Under the pieces are notes generated by a model. That model worked only from the letters and a program-made list of their open reading frames with translations. It had not been told where the DNA came from and searched no databases. Shown here one piece after another: positions 17,004-25,227 of a stretch of DNA of 64,000 bases (positions are counted from its first letter, which is position 1; every line of letters starts with the position of its first letter). Made by a program: the position numbers and the translations under genes. Source of the DNA: Pseudodesulfovibrio hydrargyri (GTDB lineage Bacteria > Desulfobacterota > Desulfovibrionia > Desulfovibrionales > Desulfovibrionaceae); contig NZ_LKAQ01000004.1 in the NCBI RefSeq assembly GCF_001874525.1, forward strand, positions 1,292,937-1,356,936. The letters run 5' to 3'.

Positions 17004-18158
17004 ATGGCAAGTTTCATCATCCCCCGCGAGACCTATTTCGGCTCGGGCGTCGTCGCCCAGCTCGGCAAGCTGAAGGGCGAGAAGGCCACCATCGTCATCG
17101 GTGGCGGCTCCATCAAGAAGAACGGCGGCCTGGCCCGTATCGAGGCCGAGCTTCGCGGCGCGGGCATCGATACCCAGGTCATCGAGGGGGTCGAGTCCGA
17201 TCCCACCATCCAGACCGTGCTGGCCGGGGTGGAGCGCATGCGCGAGTTCGGCCCGGACCTGATCGTGGGCGTGGGCGGCGGTTCGCCCATCGACGCGGCC
17301 AAGGCCATGTGGCTGTTCTACGAGCAGCCGGACATGACCCTCGAGAAGGCCGCCGTGCCGTTCTCGCTGCCGACCCTGCGGCGCAAGGCCCGGTTCGTGG
17401 CCGTGTCCACCACCAGCGGCACGGGCACCGAGGTCACCTCGTTTTCGGTCATCACCGACGGCGAGACGGGCATCAAGTACCCCATCGCGGACTACAACCT
17501 GACCCCGGACGTGGCCATCGTGGACACCGACCTGTCCGCCGACCTGCCCTCGAGGCTGGTGGCCCACACCGGCATGGACGCCCTGACCCATTCCATCGAG
17601 GCCTACGTGTCCAACGTGTCCAACGATCTGACCGACGCCCTGGCCATCAAATCCATCGAGATGATCGACCAGTATATCAAGCCCTCCTACTACGGGGACA
17701 CGGAGGCGCGCGGCAAGATGCACATCGCCCAGTGCCTGGCCGGGATGTCGTTCTCCAACGCCATCCTGGGCATCGTGCACAGCATGGCCCACAAGAGCGG
17801 CAGCATCCTCGACCTGCCCCACGGCTGCGCCAACGCCATCTTCCTGCCCCACGTCATCGCCTACAACGCGGCGGAGGCCCCGGCCAAGTACGCCGAGATC
17901 GCCGACCGCCTGGGCCTTGCGGGCGACACCGACCAGGAAAAGGCCACTGCCCTGGCCGCTCACATCGAGACCATGAACAAGGCCCTGGACATCCCGTCCA
18001 CCCTGGCCGAATTCGGCGTGGACGAGGCGTTCTTCAAGGAAAACCTCGAACGCATGGCCGAAGGCGCCGTGGCCGACCCCTGCACCGGCACCAACCCCCG
18101 CTGCATCGACAAGGAAGCCATGCGCACCCTCTTCGAACTGGCCTACTACGGCAAGTAG
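17004..18158 (+). CDS. Iron-containing alcohol dehydrogenase
   Basis: A 384-residue group III (Fe-dependent) NAD(P)-alcohol dehydrogenase, interconverting alcohols and aldehydes. The nucleotide-binding GGGSPIDAAK is at residues 91-100. Metal ligands fit FucO: Asp192 and His196 (GMDALTH), His259 (VHSMAH) and His273 (LPHG), with the catalytic-pocket His263. GGAGG precedes the ATG. It is divergent from an AraC regulator and ends in a strong terminator, so it is probably a single-gene transcript controlled by that regulator. In Desulfovibrio, enzymes of this class oxidise ethanol and other alcohols as electron donors; physiological direction and substrate are not determined here. Confidence 0.92.
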   Translation: MASFIIPRETYFGSGVVAQLGKLKGEKATIVIGGGSIKKNGGLARIEAELRGAGIDTQVIEGVESDPTIQTVLAGVERMREFGPDLIVGVGGGSPIDAAKAMWLFYEQPDMTLEKAAVPFSLPTLRRKARFVAVSTTSGTGTEVTSFSVITDGETGIKYPIADYNLTPDVAIVDTDLSADLPSRLVAHTGMDALTHSIEAYVSNVSNDLTDALAIKSIEMIDQYIKPSYYGDTEARGKMHIAQCLAGMSFSNAILGIVHSMAHKSGSILDLPHGCANAIFLPHVIAYNAAEAPAKYAEIADRLGLAGDTDQEKATALAAHIETMNKALDIPSTLAEFGVDEAFFKENLERMAEGAVADPCTGTNPRCIDKEAMRTLFELAYYGK

Positions 18159-18483
18159 GCGCGACCGCAACCACAATATGAAAAGGGAGGAGCCTGAGGG
18201 CTCCTCCCTTTTTCGTGCGCGGACAGCCGCTTGTATCGGAACTCTTGAATTGATACGGGGGTGGGAATAGCTGACCGGAAGGCCCGGAGAGTTCGGGGGG
18301 AATAGTATTGTGTTCCCAGATTTCCGGACATTTCACTAGAGTGACATCTGAAGCTGAAAAATGGAGACATCTTCCTAATGAAAGATCAACAACTATTATA
18401 TTGGGAAGTCGTAAGGTGTCATTCCTGATTCCGCGAAGGTGAAGTTGAAACCGAGTCCCCAACGCAGGGGCGCTGGAGGGGGT
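18159..18483. other. Intergenic, AT-richer than the surroundings
   Basis: Apart from the terminator at 18184-18213, no feature is seen. Base composition shifts to lower GC here and stays so until about 19.75 kb, matching the edge of the putative island. Confidence 0.4.
18184..18213 (+). terminator. Intrinsic terminator of the alcohol dehydrogenase gene
   Basis: AGGGAGGAGCC pairs with GGCTCCTCCCT across a 4-nt loop and is followed by TTTT. Confidence 0.9.
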
Positions 18484-18816
18484 ATGGGCTTTTCCGTGTG
18501 CGTCAGAAACTTGATGCTGGTCTTAATGGCCGTAGTAGCGATTGTGGGATGTGCAAGAGGGGTTTATCCAGTTGATAATCATAAAAATTATGTGTGTCGA
18601 ACTGAAGAATCCTGTGCAAGGACAAAAAATGTGCTGTTTGGGGTGGTGTTCGAAAGCCCAACGGAAATGGAATACTATCTTTGTAAGGATCGTGCGAATA
18701 ATGCAAGAAAGAGTAAACATCTCAACCGATCAGAGTATAATGATTGTATAGTAAATTGTATGAAGCAAAGGGGATACGATTACGTCGGTCGAGAAGCGCC
18801 CCGTTCTTTATTTTAG
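18484..18816 (+). CDS. Small putative lipoprotein, unknown function
   Basis: About 110 residues with a hydrophobic signal (NLMLVLMAVVAIVGC) ending in a lipobox-like IVGC, so probably lipid-anchored. The mature part is Cys-rich for its size (CRTEESC, YYLCKD, CIVNC). That suggests disulfides in the periplasm. No family is recognised. Codons are AT-rich and unlike those of the neighbours, so it may be a horizontally acquired gene at the edge of the island. The start is uncertain: GGAGGGGGT lies immediately before this ATG, and in-frame alternatives exist upstream (GTG 18439) and downstream (ATG 18514). Confidence 0.5.
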   Translation: MGFSVCVRNLMLVLMAVVAIVGCARGVYPVDNHKNYVCRTEESCARTKNVLFGVVFESPTEMEYYLCKDRANNARKSKHLNRSEYNDCIVNCMKQRGYDYVGREAPRSLF

Positions 18817-19045
18817 CTGATGCCTCTGTAGGCTTCCCCTTATCGAGCTGATGCGTGAACGGTGCGCGAAATATAAGTCGAGATAACCACCCGCTCCGAT
18901 CCCGCCAGTTTGGAAAGCCTCAACCACGACCCCGCCCAGGCGCAGGATATTCCCGAGGACGAGAAGACCTCGACTGTGCACGCTCGGGAATTATGTGCCC
19001 GAAGTGCCGCATAATGGGCGCAAACACACGGAAGGTTGAAGACCA

Positions 19046-19087
19046 AAAACATAAGGATTCAGGCAATCGCCTGAATCCTTATGTTTT
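19046..19087 (-). terminator. Perfect hairpin beside the tRNA-Arg fragment
   Basis: A perfect 19-bp inverted repeat (AAAACATAAGGATTCAGGC, loop AATC). It corresponds in position to the terminator found beyond the 3' end of the intact tRNA-Arg at 34911, so it is probably the carried-over tRNA terminator. Confidence 0.55.
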
Positions 19088-19138
19088 GGGTGCGCCAGGT
19101 AGGATTCGAACCCACGGCATTCGGCTTAGAAGGGCGAT
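19073..19138. repeat. Left attachment-site-like repeat (3' half of tRNA-Arg)
   Basis: These 66 bp match 34896-34961 at 62 positions, in direct orientation. The repeat covers the tRNA-Arg(TCT) 3' half: anticodon, T arm, 3' acceptor strand and some downstream DNA. The 5' half of the tRNA is missing and the sequence diverges right after the anticodon stem. This is the arrangement left when an element integrates into a tRNA 3' end. Confidence 0.8.
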
Positions 19139-19779
19139 ATTAACATATTGAATTTATGAGATAAAATATAAAACCGTACTGAAATAGCGGTTGTTTTTAG
19201 TTGGTTTGGTGAGTTTTGACTACTTTTGACTACCAGGCATTCAACTGAGGGGCGCAAAATTGGCGCAAGTTGTGCCGGATAAACGGGTGGAAGTGGCGAT
19301 AACTCCTTTGGTTGTTCAGGTGTGCCTTTATCGGTTGGACTCAATACCTTATTTTGTTTTGAACTGACCCCATACTTCTATCAAGCGGAATTCTTTGAGG
19401 GATAGACTCTTTTCTAACCTTACGCCGGATAATACCTGATTTTCGCGTAGACCTACCGTACGCGAGATGCAGGCGGCCGCCGGGGAAGGCTAGGCCAAGT
19501 CATTCAAGCATATGTTTCGCGATTCGAGCTTGCCGCGATGGCTTTGCTTGCGTCATCAGCGCGCAGCCAACGGCGATACTGGTGTGCGTTCGGGCAAACA
19601 GCCTTGGTTGTCGTGTGCGGTGAAACGCACAGTCCATGTGCGAATCAAACGCAGTGTAATTGTTAAAATACATTGATTTCGACTGGATATTCTAATTCTG
19701 ATTGCTTGGTACGCTTCTTGTTCCTCTGGGGAGACGATGTCCTTTCGGACTTTGAATTCACCATTGGGGAAAGAGGAAC

Positions 19780-22686
19780 ATGCTACACACATTCAGATTA
19801 CTGGTCCTGACCTTGGCCGTTTTGTCCGCCCTCCCGGGCGCGGGCCTGGCCGCAACCGATCCGAACGGCCTGTCGCCGTCTCCGGACATGACCTTTCTCC
19901 CGCACCTGGCGGGGCTGCGGAACAAGGTCTACAAGAACCAACTGGGACAGAAGAAGAGCCTGTCCGAGGCCATCGTGCTGCGCGGCAGCGAGATCGCGGA
20001 CGGCAGGGCCACCATCCAGCCGGGCGGTCTGTTCTATGTTTCCGAGACCTCTCATGACGCCGCGCCCTTTCGGCGCGACCCGTTCCTGCTGCTGGGCGAG
20101 CACGCCTACCTGGTGGGCCTGAAGACGGCCAAGCTCACGTTCAGGGACGTGGCCCTCAAGAAGGGTGACCGCACGCCTCTGGGCGACACCGGCTACCGCC
20201 TCTGGTTCGACTATTCCACCGACCATTTCGACAAGCCCTACGGCGAGTTCGCCGTGATTTCGCCTTCGGGCGGCTTTCCCCTCGAGTTCCCCATCTCCAC
20301 CACCCATGCCAAGCGCGAGGAGGTTCGGGACATTCATCTCAAGGAAGGGATCAACCCGCAGCTGGACAAGTTCTATCTGGACAACACCTACTATTTCGGG
20401 GCCAGCAAGTACGTGGCCAAAAAGGTCGGCTTCGACGACGCCGAATTCGAGTCCATCGAATTCCCGTCCATCAGCGAGGCGACCTTCTCCCTGCAGCGGC
20501 CCCTCATCCTCGAGGTGCGCCAGGAGGACTACCGTTTCTATCTGAACAAGCGCATCTACGCCTTCCGCCGCCCGGACGGCTTCCTGGTCCGGGTGACCGA
20601 CTTTTCAGGCGGCCACGTGTACGCCGAGAAGCTGGTCAAGCCGACCACGGCCCAGGAGTACAAGACGCGCATGGATGAGCAGGACAAATACAACCTGACC
20701 ATCCCCGAACTGAACATCCGGGTGGAGATCGTCATGGATCCCGCCTTCCTGAAGGATTCCGACTTCGTGCCCTGGGCCACCTCCAAGGCGCACGGCTATT
20801 CCTCGGGCAACTTCTCCTTCGTGGTCTACCGCGACCTGGTCACCGTGAAGAACGGCCAGCCCTGGCCGCTGGACAGCCGCTACAAGGTGGTGCTGGAGCC
20901 CAATCTGGAGACCGGCATGCTCCACCGCGTGCTGCTGGAAAACAACGAGACCATCACCCTGGACAACGCCCACGACGCCTACGACGGGCCGGTCAAATAC
21001 TCCGACGTCTACAACCGGCACGCCTTCAAGGTCGTGGCCAACGGCTTCGACAAGGACGTGGTCCGCAACCTGTACGTGCGCGACTACTATTTCATGCGCA
21101 CGGACAACATGGTCATGTGGCCCAAGGAGGGCAACCGCAACCTCGACTTCTTCCTGGGCTCGTCCCCGGTGCTGGAGCCGATCATCGAGCGTTCCTTCCT
21201 GACCCGCCTGGCCGATTCCTCCTACGGAACCGTGGTCGAGGAGTCCAAGTTCACTTCCTATCCCAAGGCGATCTCCGACGCCTCCTTCTACGAGCCGGAT
21301 CATACCGCGCCCTTCGTGCCCCGGCTCAAGGGGCTGATGCGCAAGCTGTCCCGCAACCGCAAGGCGGAACGGCTGCTGTCCGCCGAGGCCATCGTCATCC
21401 GGGGCTCCTACGTGGACTACCGCAACAACCGGATCGTCATTCCGCCGGCGGGCCTGTGCTACACCTCGCGCAACGCGCGCAACATCCGCACCCTGGCCGG
21501 CGAGAGCTTCTTCCTGCTCGGCAAGCGCGCCTATCTGACCACGTTCACCTCCGGCACCTTCGTGCGCAAGGACTTCAACCTGGACTTCTGGAAGAACCAG
21601 CCCATGGGCGACGGCAACCTGATGTACTGGCAGGACGAACTGCTCGGCGTGCGCAACAAGGCGTTGCGCTACACCGGCATGTCCTACCTGGACGACCGTC
21701 CCGTGGCCTCGCTCTCCCTGATGAAGTATTCCGGCAACCGCTGGGGATCGCACTTCTATCTTGCCCAGGGGTTGGACCAGTCCGAGGAGGCGGGCAACCG
21801 CTACTACTTCCCTGAGGTCTTCTCCGAGGGCGGGACCTACATCCAGCCTGAATACATCGGTTCCAACTACGTGAAGATCAAGGAGTTCGGCACCCCGTCC
21901 CTGCAAAGCATCAGCTACACCTACAACAAGCCCAAAGGCGTGGCCATGGGCGCGGGCGATACCGCCAAGCTGGGTAAGTTCACCCTGCGCTGCAACGGGG
22001 TGGACGCCAAGGCGGGCACCGTGGACCTGACCCTGCTGGACAAGTCGGGCAAGGTCGTGGCCGCCAAGGTCGTCGGCCCCCTGAACGCTGAGGCCGAGAA
22101 GCTCCTGCCCCAGGACATGGTCGTGGCACGCAGGATGCAGTTCAAGGTCGGTTCGGTCCTGGCCGAGATGGACGTCAAGGACCCGTTCAAGGACGGCAAG
22201 GCCAATCTCTGGACCTACACCGGCATCCAGGAGCTGGAGCGCGACACCCCGTTCGAGTTCGACCCGCGCTTCGTGGTTCGTCCCGACGTCTGCGGTCACT
22301 GCTATCAGCTCAACGAGGTCCTGATGGACAACCCCGAGCCGATCATCCTGGACAAGGATCATCCGGTCTACGAGGGCCCCAAGAACGCCCAGGGCGAGCC
22401 CCTGTTCAAGATCGTCATCGACAGCTTCGACGGTGAGATGGTCCAGGCCTGGCACCTTGAGACCGAGTACAAGGGCGAAGTCGACAGGACCGACAACCTC
22501 GCCTTCCGTCCGCGCAACAACGTGGACGTGCTGGTCGGCGTCAACGGCACCATCGAGGGCTTCCTGCGCCTGTCCATGCTGCCTCGCCTGGGCTTCATGG
22601 ATCACTGGCGCGTCGGCTCCAAGGCCCCGCACGACAAGCTGAGCGGCTCCGTGAACACCGGCGGCTCCGCCCATATCCGCCGCTAA
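19780..22686 (+). CDS. Large secreted protein with internal tandem duplication, unknown function
   Basis: 968 residues with a clear signal peptide (LLVLTLAVLSALPGAGLAA). No known family is recognised. The mature protein is two diverged copies of a unit of about 465 residues. AIVLRGSEI (residue 64) recurs as AIVIRGSYV (537), each followed by a Gly-rich LFYVS/LCYTS strand and FLLLGEHAYL/FFLLGKRAYL. The unit end NLETGMLHRVLLENNETITL (375) recurs near 836-855. The second unit contains a CGHC pair (838-841) absent from the first, a possible metal or heme-adjacent site. The beta-rich, aromatic sequence suggests a periplasmic or surface protein. It is the first gene of a run continuing with a transporter 27 nt downstream. 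Confidence 0.8.
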   Translation: MLHTFRLLVLTLAVLSALPGAGLAATDPNGLSPSPDMTFLPHLAGLRNKVYKNQLGQKKSLSEAIVLRGSEIADGRATIQPGGLFYVSETSHDAAPFRRDPFLLLGEHAYLVGLKTAKLTFRDVALKKGDRTPLGDTGYRLWFDYSTDHFDKPYGEFAVISPSGGFPLEFPISTTHAKREEVRDIHLKEGINPQLDKFYLDNTYYFGASKYVAKKVGFDDAEFESIEFPSISEATFSLQRPLILEVRQEDYRFYLNKRIYAFRRPDGFLVRVTDFSGGHVYAEKLVKPTTAQEYKTRMDEQDKYNLTIPELNIRVEIVMDPAFLKDSDFVPWATSKAHGYSSGNFSFVVYRDLVTVKNGQPWPLDSRYKVVLEPNLETGMLHRVLLENNETITLDNAHDAYDGPVKYSDVYNRHAFKVVANGFDKDVVRNLYVRDYYFMRTDNMVMWPKEGNRNLDFFLGSSPVLEPIIERSFLTRLADSSYGTVVEESKFTSYPKAISDASFYEPDHTAPFVPRLKGLMRKLSRNRKAERLLSAEAIVIRGSYVDYRNNRIVIPPAGLCYTSRNARNIRTLAGESFFLLGKRAYLTTFTSGTFVRKDFNLDFWKNQPMGDGNLMYWQDELLGVRNKALRYTGMSYLDDRPVASLSLMKYSGNRWGSHFYLAQGLDQSEEAGNRYYFPEVFSEGGTYIQPEYIGSNYVKIKEFGTPSLQSISYTYNKPKGVAMGAGDTAKLGKFTLRCNGVDAKAGTVDLTLLDKSGKVVAAKVVGPLNAEAEKLLPQDMVVARRMQFKVGSVLAEMDVKDPFKDGKANLWTYTGIQELERDTPFEFDPRFVVRPDVCGHCYQLNEVLMDNPEPIILDKDHPVYEGPKNAQGEPLFKIVIDSFDGEMVQAWHLETEYKGEVDRTDNLAFRPRNNVDVLVGVNGTIEGFLRLSMLPRLGFMDHWRVGSKAPHDKLSGSVNTGGSAHIRR

Positions 22687-22713
22687 CGGGCGCAAGCTAT
22701 CACGAGGAAAACA

Positions 22714-23874
22714 ATGAATACCGATACCATGGCAATAAACTATGAGCTGGGCCGGAAGTCCTGGTTCAGCTCGCTGTACGGCCTGAAGGCGGTCCTGCCC
22801 GGCTTCCTGGCAATGTTCTTCATCGCCATCTTCAGCAACAACCTGGCGGGCGTGCCCAACCCGTTCACCCTGGCGAACCTGTTCGCCTGGCTGGACGGCG
22901 TGATCGGGCCCCTGCACCACCAGTCCTTCTTCCAGATCATGAACTCCAACTTCGTCTGGAATCCGCTGCTGGTCGGGCTGATCATCGGCAACGTCTTCGG
23001 CGTGCCGGACTGCTGGAAACGCGGCCTGTCCTACATTCACATGCTGATGCCCCTGGGCATCATCATGCTGGCCCCGCACTTCATGATCGGCCACGCCTTC
23101 AAGCTCGGCGTGACCCCGATCCTGATCTGCACCGTGTTCCTGTTCCTGACGGCCACGGTCACCCTGTGGGTCTCCCGGCTGCTCAAGCTCGACGACCGGC
23201 ACGGCTCGATCATCGCGGGCGGCCTGTCCACCGGCGATCCGCACGTCTGCGCCATCCTCATGCCGCTGATCAAGGCCAAGGGCAGCCAGGTGGTGCACTC
23301 CACGGCCTGCGTCATCGTCTTCGGCCTGATCGCCATGAACCTGGTGCCCGTGCTCGGCGAGTGGATCGGCCTCCCGGCCAAGTACATCGGCCTGGCCTCG
23401 GTGGTCGGCGTGGGCAACAACGCCCAGGCCGTGTACGCCGGGTTCGGGAGCGGCTACGAGGCCGGGCGCTACGTGGGCTGGTTCGACGTGGCCCGCCACG
23501 TGATCATGCCCGCCGGCTTCCTGTACGTCTTCGTGGTCATGTTCATCCGCAAGCTGCGCAATCCCCGGGGTGAGAACGTGCACGCCACCGGGGCGATCAA
23601 GACCTTCCCCCTGTGGCTCGCCGTGTTCGTCTTCCTGTGGATCCTGGCCTGCCTGCACGTCTTCAAGCAGCCCGCGGCCCACGCGATCTTCGAGATGGTC
23701 AAGTGGGACTTCTCCCTGGCCGCGGCCGCGCTCGGCCTGTCCCTGTCCTTCCGCGAGATCGCCGGGCATGGCTTCAAGGGCTTCCTGGTCACCTGCATAT
23801 CCGGCCTGGTGCGCATCGTCCTGCTGCTGGCCGCCATCCTGATCTGCATCAAAACCGGGCTGCTGCCCGCCTAG
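22714..23874 (+). CDS. YeiH/UPF0324-like putative sulfate exporter family membrane protein
   Basis: 386 residues with about ten hydrophobic helices. Two signature regions resemble the YeiH/UPF0324 (putative sulfate exporter) family: the first half IIAGGLSTGDPHVCAILMPLI, matching the family's Gly-Thr/Ser-x-Cys-Gly loop, and VVGVGNNAQAVYAGFGSGYEAG, matching its HDxAQVVAAG...EA loop. Similarity is by motif only, so the assignment is moderate. It lies between the duplicated secreted protein and two tiny membrane proteins with 10-nt gaps, implying one operon. Export of sulfate or another sulfur oxyanion would fit the arylsulfotransferase genes in the cluster, but this is inference. Confidence 0.6.
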   Translation: MNTDTMAINYELGRKSWFSSLYGLKAVLPGFLAMFFIAIFSNNLAGVPNPFTLANLFAWLDGVIGPLHHQSFFQIMNSNFVWNPLLVGLIIGNVFGVPDCWKRGLSYIHMLMPLGIIMLAPHFMIGHAFKLGVTPILICTVFLFLTATVTLWVSRLLKLDDRHGSIIAGGLSTGDPHVCAILMPLIKAKGSQVVHSTACVIVFGLIAMNLVPVLGEWIGLPAKYIGLASVVGVGNNAQAVYAGFGSGYEAGRYVGWFDVARHVIMPAGFLYVFVVMFIRKLRNPRGENVHATGAIKTFPLWLAVFVFLWILACLHVFKQPAAHAIFEMVKWDFSLAAAALGLSLSFREIAGHGFKGFLVTCISGLVRIVLLLAAILICIKTGLLPA

Positions 23875-23884
23875 GGAGGGAACG

Positions 23885-24037
23885 ATGAGCAAGAATCGAT
23901 TCACCACCGACGACAAGGGATTCGACTACATGGCCAACAACGGCGTGGAGGAGCAGGACCGGGATACCCTGGGCATCCTTTTCGCCGTGGCCGTCATGGC
24001 CGTGATCACCGTCAGCCAGTACCTCGGAATGCTCTAG
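23885..24037 (+). CDS. Tiny single-TM protein, possible transporter subunit
   Basis: A 50-residue protein with GGAGGG 5 nt before ATG. The N-terminus is charged (DDKGFDYMANNGVEEQDRD), followed by one membrane helix (ILFAVAVMAVITVSQYLGML) to the end. Spacing of 10 nt to the transporter gene and 9 nt to the next one argues that it is translated. Unknown family. A small accessory subunit of the upstream transporter is the simplest reading. Confidence 0.6.
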   Translation: MSKNRFTTDDKGFDYMANNGVEEQDRDTLGILFAVAVMAVITVSQYLGML

Positions 24038-24046
24038 GAGGAGATC

Positions 24047-24250
24047 ATGCACGGCATCTACTACGTCATCCTGCCCGTGTTCGCGGCGCTGCTGGTCCTG
24101 CTGACCATCGCCGCCCTGTACATGGGCGTGTTCAAGGCCCATCGCGAGTCCGCCTCCATGGGCAAAAAGGCCATTTCCGGAATCGCCAGCGGCGTCCTGT
24201 CCTGCCTGGTCTGGTTCTTCATGTACAGCCATCACTATCTTGGCTGGTAA
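24047..24250 (+). CDS. Small two-TM membrane protein, unknown
   Basis: 67 residues, AGGAGG 5 nt before ATG. Two hydrophobic helices (YVILPVFAALLVLLTIAALYMG and GIASGVLSCLVWFFMYSHHY) are separated by a short basic loop. It belongs to the same tight gene string as the transporter and the 50-residue protein. Not recognised. The pair His-His near the C-terminus faces one side of the membrane and could bind a metal or heme. Confidence 0.6.
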   Translation: MHGIYYVILPVFAALLVLLTIAALYMGVFKAHRESASMGKKAISGIASGVLSCLVWFFMYSHHYLGW

Positions 24251-24268
24251 ACCGCAAGGAGAAATTCA

Positions 24269-24565
24269 ATGAAAAAATGCATCATCGCCCTGACCCTCTT
24301 GTTGACCCTGGCCCTGTGCGCGGCCCCTGCCTTCGCGGCCGACAACAGCGGCAAGATCAACCTCAACGTGGCCACCGTGGAACAGCTTCAGGCCATCGAC
24401 GGCATCAGCCCCGAACTGGCCAAGAAGATCGTGGACCAGCGCGAGGAGAACGGCGAGTTCGTGGACATGTCCGAACTGCTGGATATCGACGGTGTGGACA
24501 ACGCGCTGCTGCGCAAGCTCGGCGACTTCATCTACATCGAAGCGGCGTCGGATTGTAACTGCTAG
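24269..24565 (+). CDS. Exported ComEA-like helix-hairpin-helix protein (first copy)
   Basis: 98 residues: signal peptide (ALTLLLTLALCAAPAFA) plus a ComEA-type helix-hairpin-helix region (INLNVATVEQLQAIDGISPELAKKIVDQREENG...LLDIDGVDNALLRKLGDF). The tail is Cys-x-Cys (DCNC). ComEA proteins bind DNA during competence, but no competence gene is present. The gene sits in an operon with a transporter and a tetraheme cytochrome, and a second such protein ends the island (34438-34767). A protein-protein or structural role in the periplasm is as likely as DNA binding. Confidence 0.75.
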   Translation: MKKCIIALTLLLTLALCAAPAFAADNSGKINLNVATVEQLQAIDGISPELAKKIVDQREENGEFVDMSELLDIDGVDNALLRKLGDFIYIEAASDCNC

Positions 24566-24575
24566 GGAGGGGACG

Positions 24576-25037
24576 ATGAACCGCCTTCTGCTCTTCCTCG
24601 CCGCCGCCTGCTTCGTGGTTTCGTTCATGGCGGCGGCCGCCCGGGCCGACCTGTTCGGCGATTACGTCGGATACATGGCCTGCCAGGACTGCCACGCCGA
24701 CAAGGTGGAGGGGTGGAAGACCACCCCCCACGGCAACGCCTTTGCCGACCTCAAACAGCAGGGCGAGGAGAAACAGTCCGTGCCCGGCTGCGTCAAATGT
24801 CATGTGGTGGCCATGGACGCCGACGGCGGGTTCATCGACATGGACCTGACCCCGGAACTCAAGGACGTGCAGTGCGAGTCCTGCCACGGCCCCGGCCGGG
24901 CGCACGTGGAATCCCAGAATCCCAAGGACATCGTCGGCCATCCCGATGAGGCTGTCTGCCGGACCTGCCACACCGAGGGCCAGGACAAGAACTTCGACTA
25001 CAAGGTGAAGTCCCGTTTTGTGCACGGGACCAAATAG
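24576..25037 (+). CDS. Periplasmic tetraheme cytochrome c
   Basis: 153 residues with a signal peptide and four CxxCH heme motifs: CQDCH (36-40), CVKCH (72-76), CESCH (100-104) and CRTCH (128-132). The opening YVGYMACQDCHADKVEGWKTTPHGNAF is typical of cytochrome c554/NrfB-like multiheme proteins in which the TPH supplies a distal heme ligand. GGAGGGG precedes the ATG, 10 nt after the previous stop. It would carry electrons in the periplasm for the cluster. Its presence suggests a redox step besides sulfuryl transfer. Partner enzyme unknown. Confidence 0.9.
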   Translation: MNRLLLFLAAACFVVSFMAAAARADLFGDYVGYMACQDCHADKVEGWKTTPHGNAFADLKQQGEEKQSVPGCVKCHVVAMDADGGFIDMDLTPELKDVQCESCHGPGRAHVESQNPKDIVGHPDEAVCRTCHTEGQDKNFDYKVKSRFVHGTK

Positions 25038-25227
25038 AGAACATCAGTGAAACGAGACCATTGCCCCGGTGGAGCCCGTCCAGGCCTGCGGCCTGGCGGG
25101 CACCGCCCAGGCGGTTGCCGCGTAAATCGGACTGAACAACCATAGACAGGGACGATCCGCCTCCCCGTACCGTCCGCACACGACATGCGCTCCAGCGCAG
25201 GGTGTGAAAACCGACAAGGATTCGACC

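Larger units (their letters stand above)
18817..19779. other. Long non-coding stretch at the left edge of the putative island
   Basis: Holds the tRNA-Arg fragment/repeat (19073-19138) and its hairpin (19046-19087). About 640 nt of AT-rich DNA follow, in which I find no intact gene. Short open stretches on the minus strand around 19126-19344 end near the repeat, where an integrase would normally lie, but they show no recognisable recombinase motif. The promoter of the secreted protein at 19780 should be in the last 100 nt. Confidence 0.5.

Noticed and set aside
18855..19151. A 98-codon frame including GAPGRIRTHG
   Set aside because: That string is the well-known artefact of translating a tRNA T-arm and acceptor end; here it is the tRNA-Arg fragment.
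19126..19344. Possible 3' end of an integrase next to the tRNA fragment
   Set aside because: The location is right and the frame ends near the repeat, but I see no tyrosine-recombinase R-H-R-Y motif. It stays an AT-rich non-coding stretch until a search shows otherwise.
19355..19380. GAACTGACCCC as a possible insertion-sequence end
   Set aside because: It resembles some IS termini by eye, but no matching inverted end, target duplication or transposase remnant was found.
20605..23916. A 1103-codon minus-strand open frame
   Set aside because: It is antisense to the duplicated secreted protein and transporter, with His/Val/Gly/Gln bias typical of GC-rich shadows. The plus-strand genes have signal peptides, membrane helices and ribosome-binding sites.
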